A DNA stretch of 64,000 bases from Corynebacterium sp. CNCTC7651 (GTDB lineage: Bacteria; Actinomycetota; Actinomycetes; Mycobacteriales; Mycobacteriaceae): contig NZ_CP071246.1 in assembly GCF_021496665.1 (NCBI RefSeq), positions 496,001-560,000 of the forward strand, in the 5' to 3' direction. Of this stretch, positions 1 through 10,137 are shown piece after piece. Within the stretch, counting starts at the first letter, position 1. Every line of letters begins with the position of its first letter. The notes beneath the pieces are model-generated. The model was not told the DNA's origin. It searched no databases and saw only the letters and a program-made list of their open reading frames with translations. The position numbers and the translations under genes are program-made.

Positions 1-1022
<1,022 letters not shown>

Positions 1023-1057
1023 CGGGCCCAAGTCTAGCTCTACTAAGGTGTAGCGGT

Positions 1058-2161
1058 ATGCAACCGGACACCCAAGCGCGTATCAAAGACCTGGACACCA
1101 CCCTGACCACCATTGAACAGGTGCTGGACTTGGACCAGATGGCGCTGCGCGTCCGCGAATTGGAGGACCAGGCAGGGGACCCGAGCCTGTGGGATGATCC
1201 CTCGCACGCCCAGCAGGTCACCTCCGAACTTTCCAACGTCCAGGCACGGTTGAAGAAGGTCACGTCCTTGCGTGAGCGGTTGGATGATCTGCCGGTGATG
1301 TATGAGCTGGCGGAGGAAGCCGGGGAAGCGTCGATGGCTGATGAGGAGCTGGCGGACATCGCCACCCAGATCGACTCGCTTGAGGTGCAGACCATGCTCT
1401 CTGGCGATTACGACGAGCGTGAGGCAGTGGTGAACATCCGTTCCGGCGCGGGTGGCGTGGATGCCGCTGACTGGGCGGAGATGCTCATGCGCATGTATGT
1501 GCGCTGGGCGGAAAAGAACGGCCACAAGGTGGATGTGTACGACATCTCTTACGCCGAGGAGGCCGGCATCAAGTCCGCCACCTTTGTTGTCCACGGCGAG
1601 TACATGTACGGCCAGCTTTCGGTGGAGCAGGGCGCACACCGCCTAGTGCGTATTTCCCCGTTTGATAACCAAGGGCGCCGCCAGACCTCTTTCGCGGAGG
1701 TGGAGGTGTTGCCGGTGGTGGAGCAGACCGACCACATCGACATTCCGGACTCGGACATCAGGGTGGATGTGTACCGCTCGTCCGGCCCTGGCGGACAGTC
1801 CGTGAACACCACCGACTCCGCTGTGCGCATCACCCACATTCCCACCGGCATTGTGGTGACGTGCCAGAACGAGAAATCCCAGATCCAGAACAAGGCATCC
1901 GCCATGGGCGTGCTGCAGTCACGCTTGCTGGAAAAGAAGCGCCAGGAAGAAAAGGCGGAGATGGATGCACTCGGCGCAGGCGGCAACGCCAGCTGGGGAA
2001 ACCAAATGCGCTCGTACGTCCTGCACCCGTACCAGATGGTGAAGGATTTGCGCACCGAGTATGAGGTGGGCGACCCGCAGAAGGTGCTTGACGGGGATAT
2101 CGACGGCTTCCTTGAAGCCGGCATCCGCTGGCGCATGGCGCAGCTTCAGGGCGAAGACTAA
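1058..2161 (+). CDS. prfB: Peptide chain release factor 2
   Basis: Class I release factor that reads UGA/UAA and triggers peptidyl-tRNA hydrolysis. From the ATG at 1058 ([16 protein letters not shown]) the frame is open for 367 residues. The stop-codon-recognition tripeptide SPF is in [16 protein letters not shown] and the catalytic GGQ loop in [17 protein letters not shown]. The frame is continuous: there is no internal UGA/CUUUGA programmed frameshift of the E. coli type. An upstream in-frame extension to 941 exists but lies across the thiC riboswitch and is not conserved protein. The stop overlaps the converging DUF6508 gene by 4 nt. Confidence 0.97.
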   Translation: MQPDTQARIKDLDTTLTTIEQVLDLDQMALRVRELEDQAGDPSLWDDPSHAQQVTSELSNVQARLKKVTSLRERLDDLPVMYELAEEAGEASMADEELADIATQIDSLEVQTMLSGDYDEREAVVNIRSGAGGVDAADWAEMLMRMYVRWAEKNGHKVDVYDISYAEEAGIKSATFVVHGEYMYGQLSVEQGAHRLVRISPFDNQGRRQTSFAEVEVLPVVEQTDHIDIPDSDIRVDVYRSSGPGGQSVNTTDSAVRITHIPTGIVVTCQNEKSQIQNKASAMGVLQSRLLEKKRQEEKAEMDALGAGGNASWGNQMRSYVLHPYQMVKDLRTEYEVGDPQKVLDGDIDGFLEAGIRWRMAQLQGED

Positions 2162-2571
2162 GCCAGTTCCGCGAAGGCCTTCATCAAGCTCAGTAGCGAG
2201 CCGTCTTTGAGGTGGGTGTCAATGTGCCCGTCGCAAAACCGCTCGCCGCGCAGCACATACGTCAGCTCGGCCCAGAGGCGTTCGTGGGATTGCGGCCCGT
2301 AATCGTGTTCCACTTCGCCGTTGAACAGCTCGCCGTAAATCGCCATGGCTGCGTCCCGGTCGAACCGCTCGGAATGCTCAAGATAGAGGGTTGCGGACCA
2401 CAGCCCGTCGTACAACCATTCCGGATACTTCGGCCAGCCTAAGGCGATGATGCCGCTCGGCTCTTGAAGCGCAGGGTGCCATTCCACCGTGGTCTCGCCA
2501 GCCTCCAGATGCTGGAGCATGCTCGTAGCTGCGCTACGGCGTTCCTTCTGGGTCATTGCCTCTACGTCCAT
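2158..2571 (-). CDS. DUF6508 family protein
   Basis: A 137-residue soluble protein of unknown function. It resembles the DUF6508 family, with the characteristic [14 protein letters not shown] segment near the C terminus and tryptophan-rich [12 protein letters not shown] in the middle. The start at 2571 ([12 protein letters not shown]) was chosen because the longer reading (to 2589) would run into the terminator hairpin at 2577-2603; an ATG at 2556 is also possible and has AGAGG just upstream. It converges on prfB with a 4-nt overlap. No catalytic motif is visible. Confidence 0.7.
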   Translation of the reverse strand: MDVEAMTQKERRSAATSMLQHLEAGETTVEWHPALQEPSGIIALGWPKYPEWLYDGLWSATLYLEHSERFDRDAAMAIYGELFNGEVEHDYGPQSHERLWAELTYVLRGERFCDGHIDTHLKDGSLLSLMKAFAELA

Positions 2572-2576
2572 GACAA

Positions 2577-2603
2577 AAGGCTCCCACATAGGGGAGCCTT
2601 AAG
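2577..2603 (-). terminator. Rho-independent terminator of the MHS transporter gene
   Basis: Read on the minus strand, AAGGCTCCCC / TATGT / GGGAGCCTTTT forms a strong hairpin followed by a short T run. It lies 20 nt after the stop of the MFS transporter and just before the DUF6508 start. Confidence 0.8.
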
Positions 2604-2622
2604 CCGGGAAATAACCGGAGGT

Positions 2623-3969
2623 TTAAGCGTCGCGCAGGTCGATGCCCTTCGTCTCCGGGAGGATCCACATGCTGATGAACGTGAGCACGCAGAGCACCAC
2701 GACGTAGATGCCGGAGATGTGGGTCAGGTCCTGGGCGGTGAACCACTGGAAGATGTACGGAGCGGTACCACCGAACACGGCAACGGACAGGGAGTACGCG
2801 AAACCGATGCTAGAGGTGCGCTGGGAGGTGGGGAAGACCTCGGCCATGATCGGGGCGAGCAGGGCGCCACCGGCGGCGACCACCACAACAGCCAGGGTCG
2901 CGGAAACCAGCATCGTCCACGGGCGAGCGTCGATAAAGCCCATGAGCGGGATCTGCAGCAGACCCATGGCCACGGCGAAGATGAACATCACCGGCTTGCG
3001 TCCGATGCGGTCGGAGAGCGCACCCCACAGCGGCAGGGCAATCAGGCCACAGAGCTGGGCGAATACCGAGGTCCAGTAGGCGCCCTGGGTGGACATGCCC
3101 TCGTGGGTGATGGCGTAGGTGGAGACGTAGCTGGTCCACGTGTAGTGCGCAGAGGTGACACCGGAAACCATGCCGATGACCAGCAGGATGTTGACCCAGT
3201 TCGGGCGCTTCGGGGTGGCCGGGCGTTCGGCCGCGAGGTGGTCGTAGCTGTCGGTGCCGCCTTCCTGCAGCTCCTCGAAGTGGTCGGACTCCTTCATGTG
3301 GCGGCGCAGGTAAAGGGCAATCAGAGCTGCCACGGCACCCAGCCAGAACGGGATACGCCAGCCCCACGCAGCAATCTGATCGTCGGTCAGCGTCAGCGAA
3401 ATAATGCCGCCGAGGGTGTAGGCGATCACGGAACCACCGAAGATGGACATGTAGACCATGGAGCCCCACTTACCGCGGTGGGCGGGCGGTGCGATTTCGG
3501 GGATGTAGCTGTTAGCGGTGGCGGACTCGCCGCCGTGGGCGAAGCCCTGGGCAACGCGGATGATCAGCAGCAGGATGGAGGCCCAGATGCCAATCTGCTC
3601 GTAGGTGGGCATGATGCCGATCAACACGGCGCTGAGCGCCATGATGATGATCGTGGTCATGAGGACGTTCTTGCGGCCGACGCGGTCTGCGATACGGCCG
3701 AATACGATGCCGCCGAGCGGACGGACCAGGAAGCCGATGGCAAAGACGCCGAAGGTGGCCAGCAGCGCGGACATCGGATCCGATTTGTCGAAGAAGGCTG
3801 CGGCGATGAACGGTGCGAAGACGGCGTAGGAGCTCCACTCGAACCACTCGAGCAGCTGGCCGATAAGGCTGGCGCCGAGCGACTTACGGTCCGCGGGGCG
3901 TTCCGCTTCAATGTGGGTGGTACCCATGCCGCGGCGTTTTGCCGCCGGCTGAGACACTGGTTGCGACAC
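2623..3969 (-). CDS. MFS transporter, metabolite:H+ symporter (MHS) type
   Basis: A 448-residue, 12-helix major facilitator of the MHS group (ProP, KgtP, ShiA relatives), which import carboxylates, osmolytes or aromatic acids with protons. The loop 2-3 signature GRIADRVGRKNVL follows the second helix, with GALSDRIGRKPV as the equivalent in the second half, and RVAQGFAHGGE is the usual MHS helix-4/5 segment. GTG start at 3969 is preceded by GGAGG at good spacing. It is transcribed away from the biotin carboxylase cluster and ends in a terminator. A carboxylate substrate linked to that cluster is possible but not shown. Confidence 0.9.
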   Translation of the reverse strand: MSQPVSQPAAKRRGMGTTHIEAERPADRKSLGASLIGQLLEWFEWSSYAVFAPFIAAAFFDKSDPMSALLATFGVFAIGFLVRPLGGIVFGRIADRVGRKNVLMTTIIIMALSAVLIGIMPTYEQIGIWASILLLIIRVAQGFAHGGESATANSYIPEIAPPAHRGKWGSMVYMSIFGGSVIAYTLGGIISLTLTDDQIAAWGWRIPFWLGAVAALIALYLRRHMKESDHFEELQEGGTDSYDHLAAERPATPKRPNWVNILLVIGMVSGVTSAHYTWTSYVSTYAITHEGMSTQGAYWTSVFAQLCGLIALPLWGALSDRIGRKPVMFIFAVAMGLLQIPLMGFIDARPWTMLVSATLAVVVVAAGGALLAPIMAEVFPTSQRTSSIGFAYSLSVAVFGGTAPYIFQWFTAQDLTHISGIYVVVLCVLTFISMWILPETKGIDLRDA

Positions 3970-4109
3970 TTAATCCTCCCTCAGGTGACTGTGTTGGTGT
4001 TGGGGGAAATCTATAACGCCGCTCACAGCCCGCGGGAGTGGGTGGAAAATCTCCAATGGTCACATGTGTGTAGTTCGTCACCATTTCATTAAAAGGGCAG
4101 GTGAGGGAC

Positions 4110-4312
4110 TTGAAGTAGAAAGCTTCTACCTCGAAATATGTTCGCTATGCGAACCGCTGTGCACTTAGCGCACCCTCTTTCGGGGGAGGGCATTCAAAAA
4201 GTGTTCGGGCCGGGCAATGCCGTGCGTACAGTTACTGCAACGGAGCAGGTTGGTTCGGCCTCGCCGTCGGACCCGCCCGTGCCCCGCGTACGGCACGTTT
4301 AAGGAGGTAATT
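4110..4312 (+). promoter_or_regulatory. Hairpin-rich 5' leader of the carboxylase operon (candidate cis-regulatory RNA)
   Basis: The 343-bp gene-free stretch 3970-4312 between divergent genes contains five inverted repeats in the last 200 nt: GTAGAA/TTCTAC at 4115-4129, GTTCGC/GCGAAC at 4140-4154, GTGC/GCAC at 4159-4173, CCCTC/GAGGG at 4173-4190 and CGTGCC/GGCACG at 4278-4297. The last sits 3 nt before the AAGGAGG ribosome-binding site at 4301-4307, a position that could control translation. It matches no riboswitch class I recognise. Confidence 0.45.
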
Positions 4313-5870
4313 ATGGCTGCTCTGAGCCCTGAAGAGCTGAGCACTGAGACCCTCGCTGAAATTTTTGCTGCGGGTGGTCGACCCGCGGACAGTGAGCGAG
4401 AAATCAAAATTGTCGATACCACGTTCCGCGATGCGCACCAGTCCATCTGGGCGGACGCGCATGAGGACCGAGCACATCCTCGATCTTCTGGACGATGTGA
4501 CCAACGCGGGCTTCGAGCACGTCGACCTCGTTGCCCCGATCGAGTTCGATGTGCCGGTGCGCTACATCAGGGAAGATCCCTGGGAGCGCGTTCGCCTTGT
4601 GCACGAGGCTGCACCTGACACCAAGTTCCGCGCGATGGTGCGCTCCCGCAACTTGGCATCGTTCGACTTCCTGCCGGACGACGTCATCCACACCTGGGTC
4701 GAGCGCCTGCGCGCCAACGGCTTTGCTGTCATCGGCGCGTTCGACGGCCTGAACGACATCGACAACATCGCAGACACCCTGATTCTGGCGAAGGAATTGG
4801 GTGCAGAGACCTACGGCTGCTTGTCCTACTGCCTGAGCCCGGTGCACACCGACCAGCTCTACATTGACAAGGCCAAGGAGCTGCTGGATCGCACTGACTG
4901 CGACCGCATCATGCTCAAGGACGCACCCGGCCTGCTCACCCCGGACCGCATGAAGACCATCATTCCGGCCATCCGTTCCGTGATCGGTGACCGCACGCTT
5001 GAGGTCCACACCCACTCCCTGACCGGCCTGAGCCCGCTGACCTACCTCTTCGCCGCTGAGCTTGGTGTCGACGCAATCCACACCTCGATCGCGCCGCTGG
5101 CGAACGGCCAGGGCCAGCCTGCTACCCAGGCGCTGGCACGCGACCTCCGCGCACTTGGCTACACCGTGAATATTGACGACGATCGAGTGGACGCAGCCTC
5201 CAAGCGCATCCAGGAGATCGCAGACAACGAGGGCAAGCCGGTGGGCAAGCCGCGCGCCTACGACGGTGTCCACTACATGCACCAGCTGCCGGGCGGCATG
5301 CTGACCAACTTCGAATCCCAGCTGGCAACCGCGGGCCTGTCGGACCGCTTCGAGGACCTGCTCTACGAAACCGCACGCGTGCGCGAAGAGCTGGCGTACC
5401 CGATCATGATCACCCCGTTCGCCCAGTTCGTGGGTACCCAGGCCGTGATGAACGTGATCTCCGGCGAGCGCTACTCCGTGGTTCCGAACGAGATCAAGAA
5501 ATACGCCCTCGGCTACTACGGTGAGCCGCTCGCGCCGCTCGATCCGGACGTGCTGGAGAAGATCATCGCCAACGGCTCCTCCGAGATCAAAGAGGAGCGC
5601 CCGGAGCTCCAGCCGGCGCTTCCGGCTCTGCAGGAGCAGTACCCGGACGACGACATCGACACGATCCTGCTGCGCGCCACGATCTCCGGCAACAACGTCG
5701 ACGAGATGAAGCGCTACATCGCCGAAGGCCGCTCCGGCCAGGGCGAAGGCATCGCCGGCGGCTCCTTGACCGCACTGGTCAAGCAGATGGCAGACATCGC
5801 CGAGACCGGACAGTTCCGCCTCAAGGCAGAAGACCTCGAAATCAACCTCACCAAAGGAGAGCAGAAGTAA
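4313..5870 (+). CDS. Biotin-dependent carboxyltransferase subunit, PycB/OadA-like, divergent active site (frameshifted in this sequence)
   Basis: HMGL-like TIM-barrel plus PYC_OADA-type domain, without a biotin domain; its neighbours supply the carrier and the biotin carboxylase. ATG 4313 follows AAGGAGG. The reading [14 protein letters not shown]...[10 protein letters not shown] shifts at about 4453-4454, where one extra G breaks the frame; removing it restores [13 protein letters not shown] and a 518-residue protein. Conserved features are RDAHQS (D40), the lysine of LKDAPGLL (about K202) and the metal-binding HTH (about H232/H234). Unusual features are HTHS instead of HTHD and NGQGQP where pyruvate carboxylases have GGTSQP, so the catalytic threonine appears absent. 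The substrate may therefore not be pyruvate or oxaloacetate. The stop overlaps the next ATG (TAATG). Confidence 0.85.
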
Positions 5871-6406
5871 TGTCTAACACCCCGAACATCAACGAGATCA
5901 AGTCCCTCCTCGAGTGGGTTAACCAGTCCGGCGACATCCAGGAGCTGAACATCAAGTACGGCGACATCGAGCTCGCGATGTCCCGCACCCCGGGTGGCCT
6001 GAACCAGCAGGTTGCCGCGCCGGCACCCGCTGCTCCGGCTCCGGCAGCTCCGGCTGCTCCGGCTGCTGAGTCCGCTCCGGCACCGGCCGCACCGAAGGCT
6101 GAAGAGGCACCGGCCGAAGCTGAGGCTCCGGCTCCGGCAGCAGAGAAGGCTGCGCCGGCTTCCTCCGGCAACGGCACCGAGGTCAAGTCCCCGATGGTGG
6201 GTACCTTCTACGCCGCCCCGAAGCCGGGCGCAGACCCGTTTGTCAAGGTCGGCGACACCGTTGAGGTGGGCCAGGTGCTCTGCATCGTCGAGGTCATGAA
6301 GCTCATGAACAACATCGAGGCCAAGGTTGCCGGCACCGTCACCGAGATCCTCGTGGAGAACGAGGATGCCGTTGAGCACGGCCAGGTGCTCATGGTGATC
6401 GAGTAA
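5870..6406 (+). CDS. Biotin carboxyl carrier protein (AccB-like)
   Basis: A 178-residue carrier that shuttles carboxybiotin between the biotin carboxylase and the carboxyltransferase encoded on either side. Residues 1-45 resemble the AccB N terminus ([12 protein letters not shown]); residues 49-98 are an Ala/Pro/Glu-rich flexible linker; residues 104-178 are the biotinyl domain with [10 protein letters not shown] and the biotinylation site EVMKLMN (K144). The usual AccB motif is EAMKLMN, so one Ala is replaced by Val. Translational coupling with the upstream gene is likely through the TAATG overlap. Confidence 0.93.
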   Translation: MSNTPNINEIKSLLEWVNQSGDIQELNIKYGDIELAMSRTPGGLNQQVAAPAPAAPAPAAPAAPAAESAPAPAAPKAEEAPAEAEAPAPAAEKAAPASSGNGTEVKSPMVGTFYAAPKPGADPFVKVGDTVEVGQVLCIVEVMKLMNNIEAKVAGTVTEILVENEDAVEHGQVLMVIE

Positions 6407-6431
6407 GAATCAGACGAGAAGTAGGTAACAA

Positions 6432-7815
6432 ATGGCAGAGCAAGAACAGCTGCTTGGCAGCGTCCTCATCGCCAACCGCGGTGAGATCGCGCTGCGCGTT
6501 ATCCGCGCCTGCAAGGAACTCGGCATCAAGTCGATCCTGGCCTACTCCGAAGGCGACCGGGATTCCCTCGGCGTCAAGGAAGCAGACCAGGCCGTGTGCA
6601 TCGGCCCGGCCAACGCCGCGAAGAGCTACAACGTCCCCGAGCTGATCGTCTCGGCCGCGATGGCATTCAAGGCCGACGCAATTCACCCGGGCTACGGCTT
6701 CCTTTCTGAGAAGTCCAACTTTGTCAAGATGGTCGAGGACGAGGGCATCGGTTTCGTCGGCCCGTCCTCCGAGCACATTCGCTTGATGGGCGACAAGATC
6801 GAGGCGAAGAAGATTGCCCAGCGCGCCGGCGTTCCCACCGTTCCGGGTTCGGACGGCGTGGTCACCGAGTTCGACGAGGCACTCGCGGTGGCAAAGGAGA
6901 CCGGTTTCCCGCTGCTGATCAAGGCTGCCGCCGGTGGTGGCGGCCGCGGCATGCGCGTGGTCGAGAGCGAGGACACGCTGGAGAAGGACCTGAACGAGAT
7001 CATGAACGAGGCCCAGTCCGCGTTCAATGACTCCTCGGTCTACATCGAGCGCTACCTCACCGACATCCGCCACATTGAAATCCAGGTGCTGGCGGACGGC
7101 GAGAACGCAATTGCCCTCGGCGAGCGCGACTGCACCTCCCAGCGCCGCAACCAGAAGCTCATCGAGGAGGGCCCGTCGCCCGCCATCGACGAAGAGCTGC
7201 GTGCTGGCCTGCAGGAAGCTGCCGTCAACCTCTGCAAAGAGGTGGGCTACAAGAACGCGGGCACGATCGAGTTCGTCTTCGACAACGTAGAGCGCAAGTA
7301 CTACTTCATCGAGATGAACACCCGTATCCAGGTGGAGCACCCGGTGACCGAGATGATCACTGGTGTGGACCTGATCAAGGAGCAGCTGCGTATCGCCTCC
7401 GGGCAGAAGTTGCGCCTGACCCAGGACGACATCCAGATCCGCGGCCACGCCATCGAGTGCCGCATCAACGCGGAGGATGAACGAGAACTTCGCTCCGCGC
7501 CCCGGCACCATTACGCACTACCGCGCCCCGGGCGGGTTCGGCGTGCGCATGGATACCCACATCGAGACCGGCTACACCATTCCGCCGTTCTACGATTCCA
7601 TGGTTGGCAAGCTGATCTGCTGGGCCGAAACCCGCGACGAGGCCATCGAGCGCACCCTGCGTGCCCTGGATGAGCTCACCGTTGAGGGCGTCGTCACCAC
7701 CGGCCCGTTCCAGGCGCACCTGCTCAACAGCGAGCAGTTCCGCTCTGGCGACATCAACACCGGCTACGTGGCCAAGATGCTCGAGCAGATGAACGAGATC
7801 CCGACGGACGCTTAA
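6432..7815 (+). CDS. Biotin carboxylase (AccC-like; frameshifted in this sequence)
   Basis: ATP-grasp enzyme that carboxylates biotin on the adjacent carrier. The N terminus GSVLIANRGEIALRVIRAC, the glycine-rich ATP loop KAAAGGGGRGMR, GERDCTSQRRNQKLIEE and EMNTRIQVEHPVTE are all present. The frame breaks near 7478-7479 after RINAED; removing one base (G7479) gives RINAEDNENFAPRPGTITHYRAPGG, which restores the family spacing (E. coli AEDPNTF) and yields about 460 residues, a normal stand-alone biotin carboxylase length. It is immediately followed by the DMT transporter (TAA then ATG with no gap). Confidence 0.9.
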
Positions 7816-8736
7816 ATGCTCGTCCTGCTGGCGATGCTGGTGGGGGCCATCGTCCCCATCCAGACCGCCATCAACACCCGCTTCCGGGTGAGCGTTGGCG
7901 CGCCGATCGCCGCGACATTCCTTTCCTTTGTCGTGGCGGTCGGCGCCGCGTCCGTTATGGCACTCGTCGCCACCGGGGAGCTCGTTCCCCGCTTGACGAC
8001 GGTCGCTCAAGAACCCTGGTGGATCTGGCTCGGCGGCTTCATGGGCGTGATGTTCATCGCCGGAAACATCGTGCTGTTCCCGCAACTCGGACCGGTCCAA
8101 ACCGTCATCCTGCCGATTCTCGGCCAGGTGATTATGGGACTGATCGTCGATAAGCTCGGGCTCTTCAACTCGCCGGAAGTAGCGGTGGGGCCGCTGCGTC
8201 TCGCGGGTGCCGCGATTGTCGTCCTCGGTATCGCGATGGTGCTGGAAATCCACCGGTCTTCAGCCGCCTACGGGCGCGCGACCGGGACGAAGCTGTGGCT
8301 GCTTCGAGCCTTTGGCGTGGTTATGGGCATGGGTTCCGCCACCCAGACGGCTGTGAACGGACACCTCGGCAGGGTGATCCAGAGCCCGATTCAAGCGGGC
8401 CAAATTTCGCTCGCCGTGGGGCTTCTCGTGCTCACGGTGCTGGTGCTGACGTTGCCGGGGGACAGGCGGGCGCTCGCCTCCGGCGTCGCACCCGGGCCAT
8501 GGTGGATGTGGATGGGCGGCGTGCTGGGCGCATTCTTCGTCTTCGGCGGAGCCGGCCTGGCACCGCTGCTGGGAACCGGCACCACGGTGATTGGGTCGCT
8601 GACCGGAACGATCATCTGCGGCCAGGTGCTGGAATCCCTCGGCGTCGGGGGAGGAAAGAAGGGGCGGCCGACAGCCTTGCGCCTCACCGGCCTTATCTTC
8701 GTACTGGCCGGTGTGGCAATGGTGCGGCTGCTCTAG
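7816..8736 (+). CDS. DMT family transporter (DUF606/YdcZ repeat protein)
   Basis: A 306-residue polytopic membrane protein made of two homologous DUF606 halves, each with about five hydrophobic segments. Repeat signatures are PIQTAINTRF with WWIWLGGFMGVMFI in the first half and TQTAVNGHLG with WWMWMGGVLGAFFV in the second. ATG 7816 directly abuts the TAA of the biotin carboxylase, so it belongs to that operon and may export or import the substrate or product. Substrates of this family are mostly unknown. Confidence 0.85.
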   Translation: MLVLLAMLVGAIVPIQTAINTRFRVSVGAPIAATFLSFVVAVGAASVMALVATGELVPRLTTVAQEPWWIWLGGFMGVMFIAGNIVLFPQLGPVQTVILPILGQVIMGLIVDKLGLFNSPEVAVGPLRLAGAAIVVLGIAMVLEIHRSSAAYGRATGTKLWLLRAFGVVMGMGSATQTAVNGHLGRVIQSPIQAGQISLAVGLLVLTVLVLTLPGDRRALASGVAPGPWWMWMGGVLGAFFVFGGAGLAPLLGTGTTVIGSLTGTIICGQVLESLGVGGGKKGRPTALRLTGLIFVLAGVAMVRLL

Positions 8737-9933
8737 CTAGATGTTCTTCCAGCGCTCCATGGTGAGCGAGGGGGAGAGGGCACGAGAAACACAGGTGGCG
8801 AAAGCGCCTTTCTCGTGCTGCTCTTCGGTAAAGAAGCTGTCTCGGTGATCCGGCGTACCTCCGGTCACCTTGACTACGCACGTGCCGCACGTGCCCTCCT
8901 GGCAGCGGGACATGATGGGCACATCCTCATCCTCAAAGACATCGAGCACAGAAGTGCCTTCGGGGATCTGGTACGTCTCGCCGCAGAACGTCACCTCGAA
9001 GGGGCCGTCGGCGCGGTGGTCACCCGCCAGGGTCTCCTCGGATGGGCGGAACGCCTCCCAGTGAATGTTCGACTTTGGAAGGTGCGCTTCGGCAACCTCG
9101 ATGATCCCGTCCATGAAGCCCTGCGGGCCACAGACATACAGGTGCGTGTCTTCCGCAGGGACATCACTCTCCGCCAGCGCCGCTTCCACATACCCTGCCT
9201 GCTTATCGCGTGCCCCAGAGGCGAACACGCTGCGCGTCTGCCCATACAGGTGCGTATCAATCAAGTGGGACATCACCGCGCGTTCCGCGCTGGAGGCGAA
9301 GTACAAAATCGTGTAATCCGCGCCTTGGCGCTTCAGCTCGCGTGCAAGGGAGTAAATCGGTGCGATGCCCACACCGGCACCCACCAGGATGGAACGTTGA
9401 GCGCCTGCAGCTAGACCGAAGTTGTTGCGGGGCGCGGAAATGCTCAGCGTTTCCCCGGCCTGAACCTTGTGCAGCGCGATGGATCCGCCGCGGGAGTCCG
9501 GTTCCCGCTTCACTGCAACGCCGTAGCAGCCCTTCTCTGATTCGCCAGTGCCACTGTGCGTCATCGGGAACAAGGAGTATTGGCGGACCAATTCCTCGCC
9601 GGCGGGGCAGCGGACAAAGAAGTCCGCGTGGCAGCCCGGCTCATACCCGGGAAGGGGAGCGCCGTTGGGGGTGCTGAGCGTGATCAGTGCGATGCCGTCC
9701 CACGAGTGGTCAACCTCTTCGACGTTCAGCGTAAATCGCTGCTCGCCGGCGATATCAGACTTCGACGCAGGGGCAGTCGATTCTATACCAACTCCCGCAT
9801 AATCCTTGTCTGCCGACGGTCTGGACCGCGCAGCGAAAGCTGCCTCTCGGTCTTCTGCGTTAAGATCCTTCGTCCCTTTGTTCGAGCGGAAAATACTACC
9901 AAAACTGCCCCGCCCGGTGCCAAACGCTGCCAC
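8737..9933 (-). CDS. PDR/VanB-type oxidoreductase: FAD, NAD(P) and C-terminal [2Fe-2S] domains
   Basis: Electron-transfer protein of about 398 residues. An N-terminal extension precedes a ferredoxin-reductase-like FAD domain (RQYSLFPM), an NAD(P)-binding domain (ILVGAGVGIAPIYSLAREL, then YVCGPQGFMDGI) and a plant-type ferredoxin domain with CQEGTCGTC plus a distal cysteine. I prefer the GTG at 9933 because GGAGG lies 7 nt upstream; a longer start at 9966 is possible. It is divergent from the DUF2236 operon and converges on the DMT gene, so it is a plausible redox partner for the heme proteins, though that is inference. Confidence 0.9.
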   Translation of the reverse strand: MAAFGTGRGSFGSIFRSNKGTKDLNAEDREAAFAARSRPSADKDYAGVGIESTAPASKSDIAGEQRFTLNVEEVDHSWDGIALITLSTPNGAPLPGYEPGCHADFFVRCPAGEELVRQYSLFPMTHSGTGESEKGCYGVAVKREPDSRGGSIALHKVQAGETLSISAPRNNFGLAAGAQRSILVGAGVGIAPIYSLARELKRQGADYTILYFASSAERAVMSHLIDTHLYGQTRSVFASGARDKQAGYVEAALAESDVPAEDTHLYVCGPQGFMDGIIEVAEAHLPKSNIHWEAFRPSEETLAGDHRADGPFEVTFCGETYQIPEGTSVLDVFEDEDVPIMSRCQEGTCGTCVVKVTGGTPDHRDSFFTEEQHEKGAFATCVSRALSPSLTMERWKNI

Positions 9934-10012
9934 TTCAGAACCTCCAATAACCTGCGCAAACGTCACACTTTAACGCGGGGCGCCAACGCGATAAATTCGT
10001 GCCGCAAACTGG

Positions 10013-10040
10013 TTGCTGGCCATGTTTGCAGTGTTATTAT
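10013..10040 (+). promoter_or_regulatory. Predicted sigma-A promoter of the DUF2236-aldehyde dehydrogenase operon
   Basis: TTGCTG at 10013-10018 and TATTAT at 10035-10040 are separated by 16 bp, giving an estimated start near 10047 and a leader of about 90 nt before the ATG at 10138. Confidence 0.5.
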
Positions 10041-10137
10041 AGAACCACGCTGAACGTGATGGATAACACACCTACGCGCGACTGCCAGGCAGGTAACACT
10101 ATGCGGGGGATGTACTCACGGACACGCTGGAGGGCTC

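Noticed and set aside
1058..2161. Programmed +1 frameshift in prfB
   Set aside because: The frame from 1058 to 2161 is continuous with no early in-frame UGA, so no programmed frameshift is needed.
2464..4092. Long plus-strand open frame opposite the MHS transporter
   Set aside because: It is the mirror frame of a well-conserved transporter and its protein has no recognisable composition or domain.
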